Origin: Bacteroidales bacterium UBA3663
GTDB taxonomy: Bacteria; Bacteroidota; Bacteroidia; Bacteroidales; UBA3663
NCBI GenBank assembly: GCA_002373755.1
Contig: DFJU01000139.1
Span: 1-14,488 of the forward strand
Direction: 5' to 3'
DNA: 14,488 bases
Shown here: in pieces, positions 5,912-13,086 of the stretch
Position numbering within the stretch: the first letter of the stretch is position 1
How the letters are laid out: every line of letters starts with the position of its first letter
The notes under the pieces: model-generated
What the model was told of the DNA's origin: nothing
The model's input: only the letters and a program-made list of their open reading frames with translations
Database searches by the model: none
Translations under genes and position numbers: made by a program

Positions 5912-6443
5912 AATCGCTATAACTCTGTTGCTTTGTCTGTTTTGCCAATATTCTTTTGCACAAAAGGTTACTGGCCGATGGCACAGCTCCAAAGAGGTCA
6001 CGGAACAGGTCAAAATGGGATATGATCGTTTGTCGTGTAGTTATAAGTTCAAGAAGAGCGGCAAACTGATTATCAAGATTGAGGGAGAAGAGACATTTGA
6101 CCACAGCATGAACCATATTGACCAAAACTATGTTCGCCGTGGCATCATCAGAATAAAAGGCACCTATTCGATTCATGATGGCAAAATTACGTCTGTAGTC
6201 AAGGAGGATGGAATTGAATGCTATGCGACCGAATATACTCCGCCAGTAGAAGAAAACAACGTCAATACGGCATCTGTCTTTGCAGGACGAGACTGGAGAG
6301 CTGCCAATTATCAGGACACATATCCAGTTATCTTGCGTGCGAAACTGCGGGATTACAGTTTTCTGTGGAACTGGGACGAAGAACCATACACCGTAACCGG
6401 CAAGGAACTGAAAATCGGAGAGCGGCTTGTCTGCAAACGATGA
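5904..6443 (+). CDS. Secreted lipocalin-like small protein, paralogue 1
   Basis: This is a 179-residue protein with a signal peptide (MKQIAITLLLCLFCQYSFAQ). The mature start KVTGRWH, then YKFKKSGKLIIKIEGEE, IIRIKGTYSIHDGKITSVV and the C-terminal WNWDEEPYTVTGKELKIGERLVCKR (read in parts) form strand-turn-strand units typical of the lipocalin-like/calycin domains of Bacteroidetes secreted proteins. The Gly-x-Trp motif near the mature N-terminus supports this. It lies 51 bp upstream of a paralogue and shares with it the signal peptide, the C-terminal ~25 residues and the leader. The middle of the two proteins is diverged, including the region around residues 105-150. Ligand is unknown. AT-rich composition matches the accessory block. 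It is probably co-transcribed with its neighbour. Confidence 0.75.
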   Translation: MKQIAITLLLCLFCQYSFAQKVTGRWHSSKEVTEQVKMGYDRLSCSYKFKKSGKLIIKIEGEETFDHSMNHIDQNYVRRGIIRIKGTYSIHDGKITSVVKEDGIECYATEYTPPVEENNVNTASVFAGRDWRAANYQDTYPVILRAKLRDYSFLWNWDEEPYTVTGKELKIGERLVCKR

Positions 6444-6502
6444 ATATCAGCGCCCTTCAATCACATTTACATTGTATCTAAATATCAAAAAAAAATGAAA
6501 CA
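6401..6502 (+). repeat. 102-bp direct repeat, copy 2 (gene tail plus leader)
   Basis: Second copy of the unit at 5810-5911, here joining the end of paralogue 1 to the start of paralogue 2. It differs by a single base. Near-identity across a non-coding leader implies recent duplication or gene conversion. Confidence 0.95.
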
Positions 6503-7031
6503 TATCACTCTAATCCTGTTGCTTTGTCTGTTTTGCCATTGTTCATTTGCACAAAAGATTACGGGTCGATGGCACTGCACGGCTGAGACCATTTCGCAGT
6601 GTCGTCTGGGCTTTCAGGTTGTAAATTGTACTTACAAGTTCAAGAAGGACGGAACCATGATAATTAAAATCAAGGGCTATTCTTATGCCGGACAAAAACT
6701 CTATTCCGGAGACTACGAGCACCTTTACACTGGCGGTATGACAATCAAGGGGAGGTATTTTGTCCTGGATGGGAAAATTACGTCCCAAGTCACTAAAGAA
6801 GACATAGAGACCTACGCTTCCGATATCCCGAATACCACAGAAAGTGACAACACGCCGGCCTATGTCGCTCATGTTGAATACCAAGGTGAGGATCGCTATC
6901 GGAGCGTCAAAGAAATGGAGTTGCGCAGACGAGTTATGGATTATCCATTTCTTTGGGATTGGGACGAAGAGCCATACACCGTGACCGGCAAAGAACTGAA
7001 AATCGGAGAGCGGCTTGTCTGCAAACGATGA
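6495..7031 (+). CDS. Secreted lipocalin-like small protein, paralogue 2
   Basis: This is a 178-residue paralogue of the preceding gene. It has the same signal peptide type (MKHITLILLLCLFCHCSFAQ), mature start KITGRWH, repeated strand units (YKFKKDGTMIIKIKGY, TIKGRYFVLDGKITSQV) and an almost identical end (WDWDEEPYTVTGKELKIGER, then LVCKR). The core between residues 60 and 150 differs substantially from paralogue 1, as expected for a variable ligand-contacting region between conserved ends. It could be a secreted binding or inhibitor-like protein; no enzymatic motif is seen. The array ends here: the repeat unit's leader does not continue after the stop. Confidence 0.75.
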   Translation: MKHITLILLLCLFCHCSFAQKITGRWHCTAETISQCRLGFQVVNCTYKFKKDGTMIIKIKGYSYAGQKLYSGDYEHLYTGGMTIKGRYFVLDGKITSQVTKEDIETYASDIPNTTESDNTPAYVAHVEYQGEDRYRSVKEMELRRRVMDYPFLWDWDEEPYTVTGKELKIGERLVCKR

Positions 7032-7033
7032 AT
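6989..7033 (+). repeat. Partial third copy of the paralogue tail repeat
   Basis: Covers only the coding tail (CAAAGAACTGAAAATCGG onward) and a few bases after the stop, with one substitution near its start relative to 6401-6445. Homology breaks at about 7034, which marks the downstream limit of the tandem array. Confidence 0.85.
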
Positions 7034-7056
7034 GATCGGCCGCCGACCAAAAGGGA

Positions 7057-7091
7057 AAGGCACCGTCCGTAACCGCTACGAACAGTGCCTT
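7057..7091. terminator. Hairpin between convergent genes, probable terminator
   Basis: AAGGCAC (7057-7063) pairs with GTGCCTT (7085-7091), and the stem continues with GT/AC and CGT/ACG through two mismatches. Read on the - strand it is followed by TCCCTTTT, a weak T-rich tail. It lies between the convergent lipocalin-like array and the small-peptide gene, so it may end transcription from both sides. Confidence 0.6.
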
Positions 7092-7119
7092 GAATGATAT
7101 AGATGATGAAAGACAGTCC

Positions 7120-7308
7120 CTACTTGACGTTCAGGAAGCCGCCGTCGCCGATGCCGACCGTAGTGATGCCGCCTGAGCCGTAGGTGACATCCACGGCATT
7201 ATCGGCCGATGTGACCCTCATGCTGGTGTATTGCTGACTATTGGCAATGATGCCCTCCATTTCCATCGCGATGACGACGATGGCGGGTTGATGATATCTC
7301 TTTTTCAT
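7120..7308 (-). CDS. Short Bacteroidales peptide of the MKKxYxxP type, function unknown
   Basis: This encodes 62 residues, starting MKKRYHQPAIVVIAMEMEG and then IIANSQQYTS, with a Gly-rich end (YGSGG..., GIGDGGFLNVK). I recognise the class from memory: many Bacteroidales encode 50-90-residue peptides starting MKKxYxxPxxxVxxxxxExxIxxxS, followed by a short polar or glycine-rich tail, often next to secreted-enzyme genes. The N-terminal part is not a normal signal peptide: it has a charged start and only a moderately hydrophobic middle containing Glu. It could be a leader-type segment ending at Ala-Asn-Ser with a short mature peptide, but no modification enzyme is seen here. It lies 55 bp downstream of the PL11 lyase gene on the same strand and is probably co-transcribed with it. 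The start follows an AT-rich leader. Confidence 0.65.
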   Translation of the reverse strand: MKKRYHQPAIVVIAMEMEGIIANSQQYTSMRVTSADNAVDVTYGSGGITTVGIGDGGFLNVK

Positions 7309-7327
7309 TGTTGCATATTTATTTGAT

Positions 7328-7360
7328 CCGGTTCCACGGCCTTTCGCTGCCGTGGAATCG
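7328..7360 (-). promoter_or_regulatory. Intergenic hairpin between PL11 lyase and small peptide
   Basis: The + strand reads GGTTCCACGGC, a short loop, then GCCGTGGAATC, giving a GC-rich stem of about ten pairs with one G-T wobble. On the - strand it is followed by GGATCAAATAAATATGC, which is AT-rich but lacks a T-run. It could partly terminate, or stabilise the end of, the long lyase mRNA and so set the ratio of lyase to peptide. Confidence 0.6.
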
Positions 7361-7363
7361 GGT

Positions 7364-10300
7364 TCAGTGTTTGATCATGATTTTTCTGTCGCTTGTGATG
7401 TAGAGCCCCTTTGTCATAGACGTGACGTGGCGGCCGGTCAGGTCGTAGATGGCCGATGACGAAGCCGGTGTCCTTGCTACGCGGATTCCAGAGATGACTT
7501 CAGCCTCGTCGAACGCCATGCGGAACTGCGCAGCTCCGGCTGCCTCGCCGTGTACGCGGAAGTAACCACGGAATGCCCGCATCCAGGCGTTGGTGAGCGT
7601 CGTCGGATTGTAGAGCGCATTGCCCGCACCCAACACGAGCACCGACCAGACATCGTCCGTGCCATCGCCGTCAATCTCGTGGATGTTGAGCGTCGGGACG
7701 AAATCCACGTAGTCGGTCGAGCTCGTCCCGTTGGCCGTGGCATCGACCGTAACGCCGCAGAACGTCGGATTCTGGACATCGGCCGTTGCCTTGATGAGAT
7801 AGGGTTTGCCTGCCTCGATGCTTGTGGCCGATGTGAATTCCAGACCCAGCACCTCGTTTTCGAGCGTCGAACCCGACAGTTCGTAGAGCTGGACGTCTGA
7901 GCCGAAGGTCTCGGTCAACTGCGTGGCAGTCACATCGAACGGCACAGAGAGGGTGTTCCACTCGGTGTCGATGGTGCGGGCCGAGAGCGTGGCGACGACC
8001 GTCTGTCCGTCGAGGGCGGAAAGGGTTGCAGCGACATCGACATTGTCGGCCAGAAGCACGGTGTCGAGCGTCTCGAAGGTCACATCGAGCGTCGGATTCT
8101 TGACGTAAATGCCGGCACCGTTGGTCGCGTAGATGACGATGGTCAGCACGCCGTCATCGTCGGCATTGAAGACGTCGGCGAGGTCCCACGTAGCGGTCTC
8201 GAACACGGTTGACGACTTTGTCGTGGTGGTGTAGGTGCTGCCGATGGTGGTGATTGAACGGTCGGCCGAATTGTAGGTCATGGCCGACGACCACGTGCTG
8301 CTGTTGTAGCCGATGCCGCACTCGCCGACGCGCTTGCTGTCGGTCGAACCCGAGACGTTGAGGCCAAGCACCATCGAGCTGACGGATGTGTGGTTCTTGT
8401 AGGCCGAGGCATCGACCTGAAGATAGGCCACGTAGTTCACGCCCCAGCTGGCATTGAACAATCCGACTGTGCTGCCCGAAATCTTGTTGCAGCCCGTGCG
8501 CGCCACCTCGACTTCGCCATAGGCGGTTGCGGCGTCATCGTAGTTCACGTAGGTGAGGTGGAGCGACGATGCCGGGCAATAGCTCCATTGGGCATAGAGC
8601 GTCACGGTGGCATCGGCCACATCGGTCAGGTTGCAGACGTCGGCGCAGTCGGCGAACGATGTGCCTGAACCGTCGGCCGCAGTGTTCCAGCCCGCGAAGG
8701 CGTAGTTCGCGAGGGTGAAGGCGTTGGCCATGAGCGACTGCGTCTCGTCCATCGAGATGGTCTGGCTCGCCATCGTGCCGGTGCCGCCGTTGGCATCGAA
8801 CGCAACGACGTATTGCGACGGTTCGCTGTAGGTCATGCTGAGTGTCGGGTTGGTCGCGTAGCCGCCCGCAGCCTGCGTCTCGTAGATGAGCAGGGTGAGC
8901 ACGCCGTCGGCATCGGCACGGAATGCGTCGGTGATGTCCCACGTCAGGGTGTTGAAACTTGTGGACGATGTCGATGCGCTCCACTGCACGCTGCCGATGG
9001 TGGTGATTGAGCGGTCGGCCGTGTCGTAGGTCATGTCCGACGACCAAGTGCTGCTGTTGTAGCCGATGCCCCAGCACGTAGTTCGATTGTTGTCGGTCGA
9101 GCCTGAAACGTCGATGCTGAACTGCACCGTGGCGAGGTTGCCGACCTGCTTCAACGCGCTGGCATCGACCTGCACATATCCGATGTAGTTCACGCCCCAG
9201 TTGGCATTGGCAAAAGCCACGCTGCCGGACGAAATCTTGTTGAAGCCCACTTTGATTGTCGCCTGTTCGCCGGCTGCGGTGCTTGGATTGTTGTAATCGA
9301 CGTTCGTCATCCGAATGGCGGTTGTCGGCGTGCTGCTCACCACGGGAATGGTGATGTGCGCCTTCTCGACGGTGAAGAAAATGGTCACTTCGTCGGTCTC
9401 GGCGAATGTGGCCGATGTGAAGTTGTAGCTATAGACGCGGCCCGACGTCGAGGTGATGGTGGCCGACATCGCGATTGATGTGCCGTCGAAGTTGAGCGTC
9501 ATATCGACGTCGGCGCCCAGGCTCATGTCATAGCGGAAGTTGCTCCACGTCACGTCCGACCCATCGGAAATGGTCAGTGTCGGACTCGCGTAGCTGTCGC
9601 CCCAGCCGTAGTTGTCGGCGCGCAGCACGAAATATTCCGCGTAGTCGCTGCGGTCGGCGACGGAGTGGCCTGAGCCATTGGCCGCAACCAGAAGCCAGTT
9701 GTAGTAGTTCTGGGCGGTGGAGCCCCAGTTGGTGAACTGCACATTGTAGGTGAAGCCCTTCTGCAACGTGTAGCTGTCGGAGAAGGCGGTCCACCATGTC
9801 GAGCTGTTGTCGGTCGCGCCGATGTAGTCCTGCGCCGAATCATAGACCGTCAGATAGAGCATTCCGCCCTCGCGCACCAGCTTTGCGTTGCATCCGTCGG
9901 CCACGTCGCATTCGATCACGATGTCCGACAGGTCGCCGCTCACGCCGTAGAGCGTTCCGATGGGATATTGGCCGGAGGCGAGGCTCGCTGTCGAGTTGAC
10001 CTGCAGCACCGGAGCGAGGTAGGTCGGGCCGTATTCCCAATCCTGCGAGCGGATGATGAGCCGCTTCATGTTCAACGCATCGCTCTGGCCGCCGCTGGCA
10101 TCGACGTCGAACACTACGCGGGCGCCTTCGTGCAGTTCAAGCGTATCGATGGTCGCCGTGACATATTCCGTCGTGCCGTCGGCATAGCTGTAGTTAATGT
10201 TGAGCGTCGAACCGTACTCCATCGTCACCTTGCGGCCGAAAGTGCCTGCGGTGTAGAGCGCGGTGTGGCGGTTCATCCACAACGGGCTGTTGGCCAACGT

Positions 10301-12670
10301 GCCACGGAAGAAGAGCGAGCCGCCCCACACGTCGGTCGCGCCGGTGTAGGTGAAGGTGCGCGCCGTGAGTTTCAGCAAGCCGTCGCCCTGCTTCACGAGG
10401 TGCATCGCACCGGTGAGGTCGCCCTTGTAGTCGGTTCCACTGATTGTGGCACCGAGCTGCGTCTGCTGGTAGCTGTAGCCGATGTTGTCATTGTCGTTGT
10501 TGCCCGACACGACCGATGCCACATTCACCACAAGCAGTTTGGGCGATGCTCCATCGGCCGCAATGCCGTAGCTGCCCGCGTCGCAGATCATCACCTGGCT
10601 GTTGTTGTGTGCCGACGAAACGATGCCGTTGGCCGCGAGCTCGGTGCGGCCGCTGTTGGTGAGCGGCGGTGGTGCCACGGTGATGCCCTCCAGTTCACCC
10701 AAGAAGTAGCTCACGTGGGCCGGCTGGTTGTAGCCCTCGCTCTGCCATACCATGGCCTGACGGTACTGATGGTCGAACCAGAGCGACGGTATGCGGTGCG
10801 TGGTCGGGACGACTGTGGTGTAGATGCGGAACGAATTGTTGTCGCTGCAACGGGCCACGACCTCCTCGCGCCAGTCGCCCACGATGTCGCCGGCCGCGCA
10901 AGGCTGGTTCTTCGTGTAGTTGATCATGGTGCAGCCGCTGCCCGTGAAGAGTCGGCCGTATTCGGGACTGTAGATGGCCGGCGCGCCTTCGGTGCCCGGA
11001 CTGTCGAGCACCTCTTCAAGCAGGTCGCCGTCCCAATAGATGCGGAAATTCAGGTGGCTCCAATAGAGCGCATCGCCCGTGCCCGATGTTGACGGACCGC
11101 CGGAGATGGCATCGCCCGTCACGGTCGATATGAGTCCGCTGCCGACCGAACGACCCAGACAGCCCGGGATGCTGCTCGAGAAATTGCCGGCCAGACATCG
11201 GCCGTCGTCATCGCTGCCCGTGTCGCGATGGTAAATCTCGCAGGTCGTGGCGTTGCGGTAGTTGTTGGACGGATTATCCTCGTTGCAGGCGAAGGTCTCC
11301 AGTCCCTTGCGGTATGGGTCGAGGTCGCCGGTGTGAGAGGCGTCGCCGTGGCCGAGGCCGGTGGTTGACAGGCCCTTGCCGTTGTCGTCGATCACCATCG
11401 AACCGTAGATGATTTCGTCGCGGCCGTCTTCGTCAACGTCGCCGATGCTGAAGTTGTGGTTGCCGTTGCCGTACCACGCACTTGACGCATCGTTGCACGA
11501 CCATGTCCATCGCGTAGTGAGCGCGTGCGTGGTGGGATTCACGTCGAGGGCAATCATCTTGTGGCGCGTGTAGATGCCGCGGCCCAGATAGATGCTCGGA
11601 GTGCGGCCGTCCAGATAGGGTGCTCCCATGAAGTATTTGCTCGAACGATGGCCATAGTTGTCGCCCCATGCGGTCTTGACTGCGGCCAGATAGTTCGACA
11701 CGGCCGTCTCGTCGGGGTTTGACCAGTCGATTGCAGTGCTGAACTCGCTCGTTTCCAGACGCTTCAGCGGGTAGTCCATCGTGACGTAGGGCGCTCCCGT
11801 CAGGCCATCCATATAGACCAGATATTCGTTGCCACAGTTGGTGAATGTCAAGTTGGCTGAGTGACTTACGCGGTTGCGGATGTTCTCGCCCGTCGAGCCG
11901 ATGGTCACGGTCGAGCCGTCGGCCTTGTGGATCACCGTGTTGGCATAGGCGCGGTAGAGCACTTCGCATCGGCCGTCCTGATCCCAGTCGAAGGCGACGG
12001 CGTCCCACTGTTCGTCGGAGCCATAGACGGTGTTCGGGCCGCAGTCGATCCACCACAGCAGGCCGTAGCTGATGCTCGACGCATAGACCTCGATGTGGCA
12101 AAATGCGGTCGTGTTGTCGGTCGGAAAAAGGTTGTCCTGATCGGTCTGGTTCTTGCGCTTCACAATGAAGTCGATCTTGCCGTCGCCGTCCACGTCGCCC
12201 AACGAGATGTCGTTGATGGTGTAGTTCTGCGCGACACTCTCGCTGACGGTGTGGTTGCCGCACGCACAATAGATCAGCGCGCCGTTGCGGTCATAGACAT
12301 CGGACACGGCAATGGACTTGTAGCGGTTGCCGTTGCCGTCGGCATCGCTCCAAACACTCACGGCGTTGCAGGCCGACTGCTCGACGCCATCGACCACGGC
12401 GCGCACGGTGTAGGTGCTGGCCGATGAACCTGACGCGTCGGCAAAATTCGACACCGAAAGCGGCTCGCTGTTGACGAGTGTGCCGTCACGGTAAAGGTTG
12501 TAGGTCACATCATAGTACTCGTCGGGCAGGATGCGCCACGACGCAAAGACTCCCGAACTGGTGGAAACAGCCACGAGGCCGCGATCCAGCGGATCCGTAT
12601 GACGTTGAGCCATGACGCTGGAGCCCACACAGAGGAAAAGGGCAATCGGAATAGATACGCTTGCTTTCAT
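7364..12670 (-). CDS. Giant multidomain secreted rhamnogalacturonan lyase (PL11)
   Basis: This is a 1768-residue secreted enzyme. After a signal peptide (MKASVSIPIALFLCVGSSVM, then AQ), residues ~22-660 form a full PL11 catalytic region, which cleaves Rha-GalA bonds of rhamnogalacturonan I by beta-elimination. Diagnostic stretches are DRGLVAVSTSSGVFASWR, GDVDGDGKIDFIVKRKNQ (a calcium-binding type Asp loop), GLGHGDASHTGDLDP (~437-451), NFRIYWDGDLLEEVLD (~540-555), GDIVGDWREEVVAR and GYNQPAHVSYFLGELEG (~644-660). PL11 lyases are usually about 600-750 residues; the extra ~1100 here comprise an autotransporter-type strand repeat (KQGDGLLKLTA..., ~757-790), a beta-sandwich-like region (~959-1107), a duplicated DNRLRE-like domain (~1113-1285 and ~1370-1535) either side of a Listeria-Bacteroides/InlB B-repeat (~1290-1363, FDANGGTGTM...FAGWNT), a WNTLSVPFDV region, and a tail AIYDLTGRHV...KGLYITSDRKIMIK resembling type IX secretion C-termini. 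These should bind glycans or tether the enzyme at the surface. Confidence 0.92.
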   Translation of the reverse strand: MKASVSIPIALFLCVGSSVMAQRHTDPLDRGLVAVSTSSGVFASWRILPDEYYDVTYNLYRDGTLVNSEPLSVSNFADASGSSASTYTVRAVVDGVEQSACNAVSVWSDADGNGNRYKSIAVSDVYDRNGALIYCACGNHTVSESVAQNYTINDISLGDVDGDGKIDFIVKRKNQTDQDNLFPTDNTTAFCHIEVYASSISYGLLWWIDCGPNTVYGSDEQWDAVAFDWDQDGRCEVLYRAYANTVIHKADGSTVTIGSTGENIRNRVSHSANLTFTNCGNEYLVYMDGLTGAPYVTMDYPLKRLETSEFSTAIDWSNPDETAVSNYLAAVKTAWGDNYGHRSSKYFMGAPYLDGRTPSIYLGRGIYTRHKMIALDVNPTTHALTTRWTWSCNDASSAWYGNGNHNFSIGDVDEDGRDEIIYGSMVIDDNGKGLSTTGLGHGDASHTGDLDPYRKGLETFACNEDNPSNNYRNATTCEIYHRDTGSDDDGRCLAGNFSSSIPGCLGRSVGSGLISTVTGDAISGGPSTSGTGDALYWSHLNFRIYWDGDLLEEVLDSPGTEGAPAIYSPEYGRLFTGSGCTMINYTKNQPCAAGDIVGDWREEVVARCSDNNSFRIYTTVVPTTHRIPSLWFDHQYRQAMVWQSEGYNQPAHVSYFLGELEGITVAPPPLTNSGRTELAANGIVSSAHNNSQVMICDAGSYGIAADGASPKLLVVNVASVVSGNNDNDNIGYSYQQTQLGATISGTDYKGDLTGAMHLVKQGDGLLKLTARTFTYTGATDVWGGSLFFRGTLANSPLWMNRHTALYTAGTFGRKVTMEYGSTLNINYSYADGTTEYVTATIDTLELHEGARVVFDVDASGGQSDALNMKRLIIRSQDWEYGPTYLAPVLQVNSTASLASGQYPIGTLYGVSGDLSDIVIECDVADGCNAKLVREGGMLYLTVYDSAQDYIGATDNSSTWWTAFSDSYTLQKGFTYNVQFTNWGSTAQNYYNWLLVAANGSGHSVADRSDYAEYFVLRADNYGWGDSYASPTLTISDGSDVTWSNFRYDMSLGADVDMTLNFDGTSIAMSATITSTSGRVYSYNFTSATFAETDEVTIFFTVEKAHITIPVVSSTPTTAIRMTNVDYNNPSTAAGEQATIKVGFNKISSGSVAFANANWGVNYIGYVQVDASALKQVGNLATVQFSIDVSGSTDNNRTTCWGIGYNSSTWSSDMTYDTADRSITTIGSVQWSASTSSTSFNTLTWDITDAFRADADGVLTLLIYETQAAGGYATNPTLSMTYSEPSQYVVAFDANGGTGTMASQTISMDETQSLMANAFTLANYAFAGWNTAADGSGTSFADCADVCNLTDVADATVTLYAQWSYCPASSLHLTYVNYDDAATAYGEVEVARTGCNKISGSTVGLFNASWGVNYVAYLQVDASAYKNHTSVSSMVLGLNVSGSTDSKRVGECGIGYNSSTWSSAMTYNSADRSITTIGSTYTTTTKSSTVFETATWDLADVFNADDDGVLTIVIYATNGAGIYVKNPTLDVTFETLDTVLLADNVDVAATLSALDGQTVVATLSARTIDTEWNTLSVPFDVTATQLTETFGSDVQLYELSGSTLENEVLGLEFTSATSIEAGKPYLIKATADVQNPTFCGVTVDATANGTSSTDYVDFVPTLNIHEIDGDGTDDVWSVLVLGAGNALYNPTTLTNAWMRAFRGYFRVHGEAAGAAQFRMAFDEAEVISGIRVARTPASSSAIYDLTGRHVTSMTKGLYITSDRKIMIKH
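8237..8317 (-). repeat. 81-bp intragenic direct repeat, copy 1 (second DNRLRE-like domain)
   Basis: Encodes GIGYNSSTWSSAMTYNSADR, then SITTIGS, in the C-terminal copy of the duplicated domain. It aligns without gaps with 8990-9070 at nearly every position, so conservation is at the DNA level as well as the protein level. Confidence 0.9.
8990..9070 (-). repeat. 81-bp intragenic direct repeat, copy 2 (first DNRLRE-like domain)
   Basis: Encodes GIGYNSSTWSSDMTYDTADR, then SITTIGS, in the N-terminal copy of the duplicated domain. It is 753 bp from the partner repeat. The surrounding domain copies are much more diverged, which fits local gene conversion or strong selection on this segment. Confidence 0.9.
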
Positions 12671-12765
12671 GTTGTATTAAAATAAGTAAATAAATTGTAT
12701 TTTTCAAAACAATCTTCGAGACACAATTCGGTATCGAATAAGGCTTTAGTTTTACAAAACGGCGG

Positions 12766-12794
12766 CAAAGATAGCGAAAAAAGCCAATCCACAA
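12766..12794 (-). promoter_or_regulatory. Bacteroidetes-type promoter for the PL11 lyase
   Basis: On the - strand TATCTTTG (12773 to 12766) matches the -7 consensus TAnnTTTG exactly. A TTGT (12794 to 12791), preceded by GG, sits about 18 bp upstream as a possible -33 element; the fit there is weaker. Transcription should begin near 12760, giving a leader of about 90 nt before the lyase ATG. Confidence 0.65.
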
Positions 12795-13034
12795 CCACTT
12801 ATGCAAGGCATCGCGCCCCGATTCGAGCCATTTTGCCGCCATCTGGGCTTGAAAAGCAACGGCCACTTTGCAATTTTCACTACGCGAGTATCTTATTGTA
12901 TTTTATACAACAATTCACATCAGTCGGCATCAGGCAATCGGCAGACATGGTTTTGCCGCCGTCGGACATCGGCCGAAAAAAAATCGGCGCACACATTTCT
13001 GAACCGCTGCGAACGATATCTCGAAAACTTTCCG

Positions 13035-13042
13035 TATCTTTG
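13035..13042 (+). promoter_or_regulatory. Bacteroidetes -7 element upstream of the phosphohexomutase
   Basis: TATCTTTG matches TAnnTTTG exactly and lies 44 bp before the ATG at 13087, a normal distance for Bacteroidetes. I could not find a convincing TTG -33 element at the expected spacing, so the call rests on the -7 box and position. Confidence 0.6.
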
Positions 13043-13086
13043 CCCCTCAGTTTGAAATTAAGTTTAACCCACAATCTATAAAAATC

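Larger units (their letters stand above)
12671..13086. other. Divergent intergenic region between PL11 lyase and phosphohexomutase
   Basis: This ~416-bp gap holds the promoters of both flanking genes (listed separately). The 90 bp next to the lyase start is AT-rich and forms its leader. The middle (12800-13020) shows no convincing gene, repeat or operator; short frames there look like noise. Confidence 0.6.

Noticed and set aside
9968..11092. 374-codon + strand frame inside the PL11 gene
   Set aside because: Antisense shadow of conserved PL11 sequence; Arg/Val/Ala-rich without domains or a plausible start.
12695..13081. Short frames in the divergent intergenic region
   Set aside because: They overlap both promoters and have no family resemblance or leader signals.
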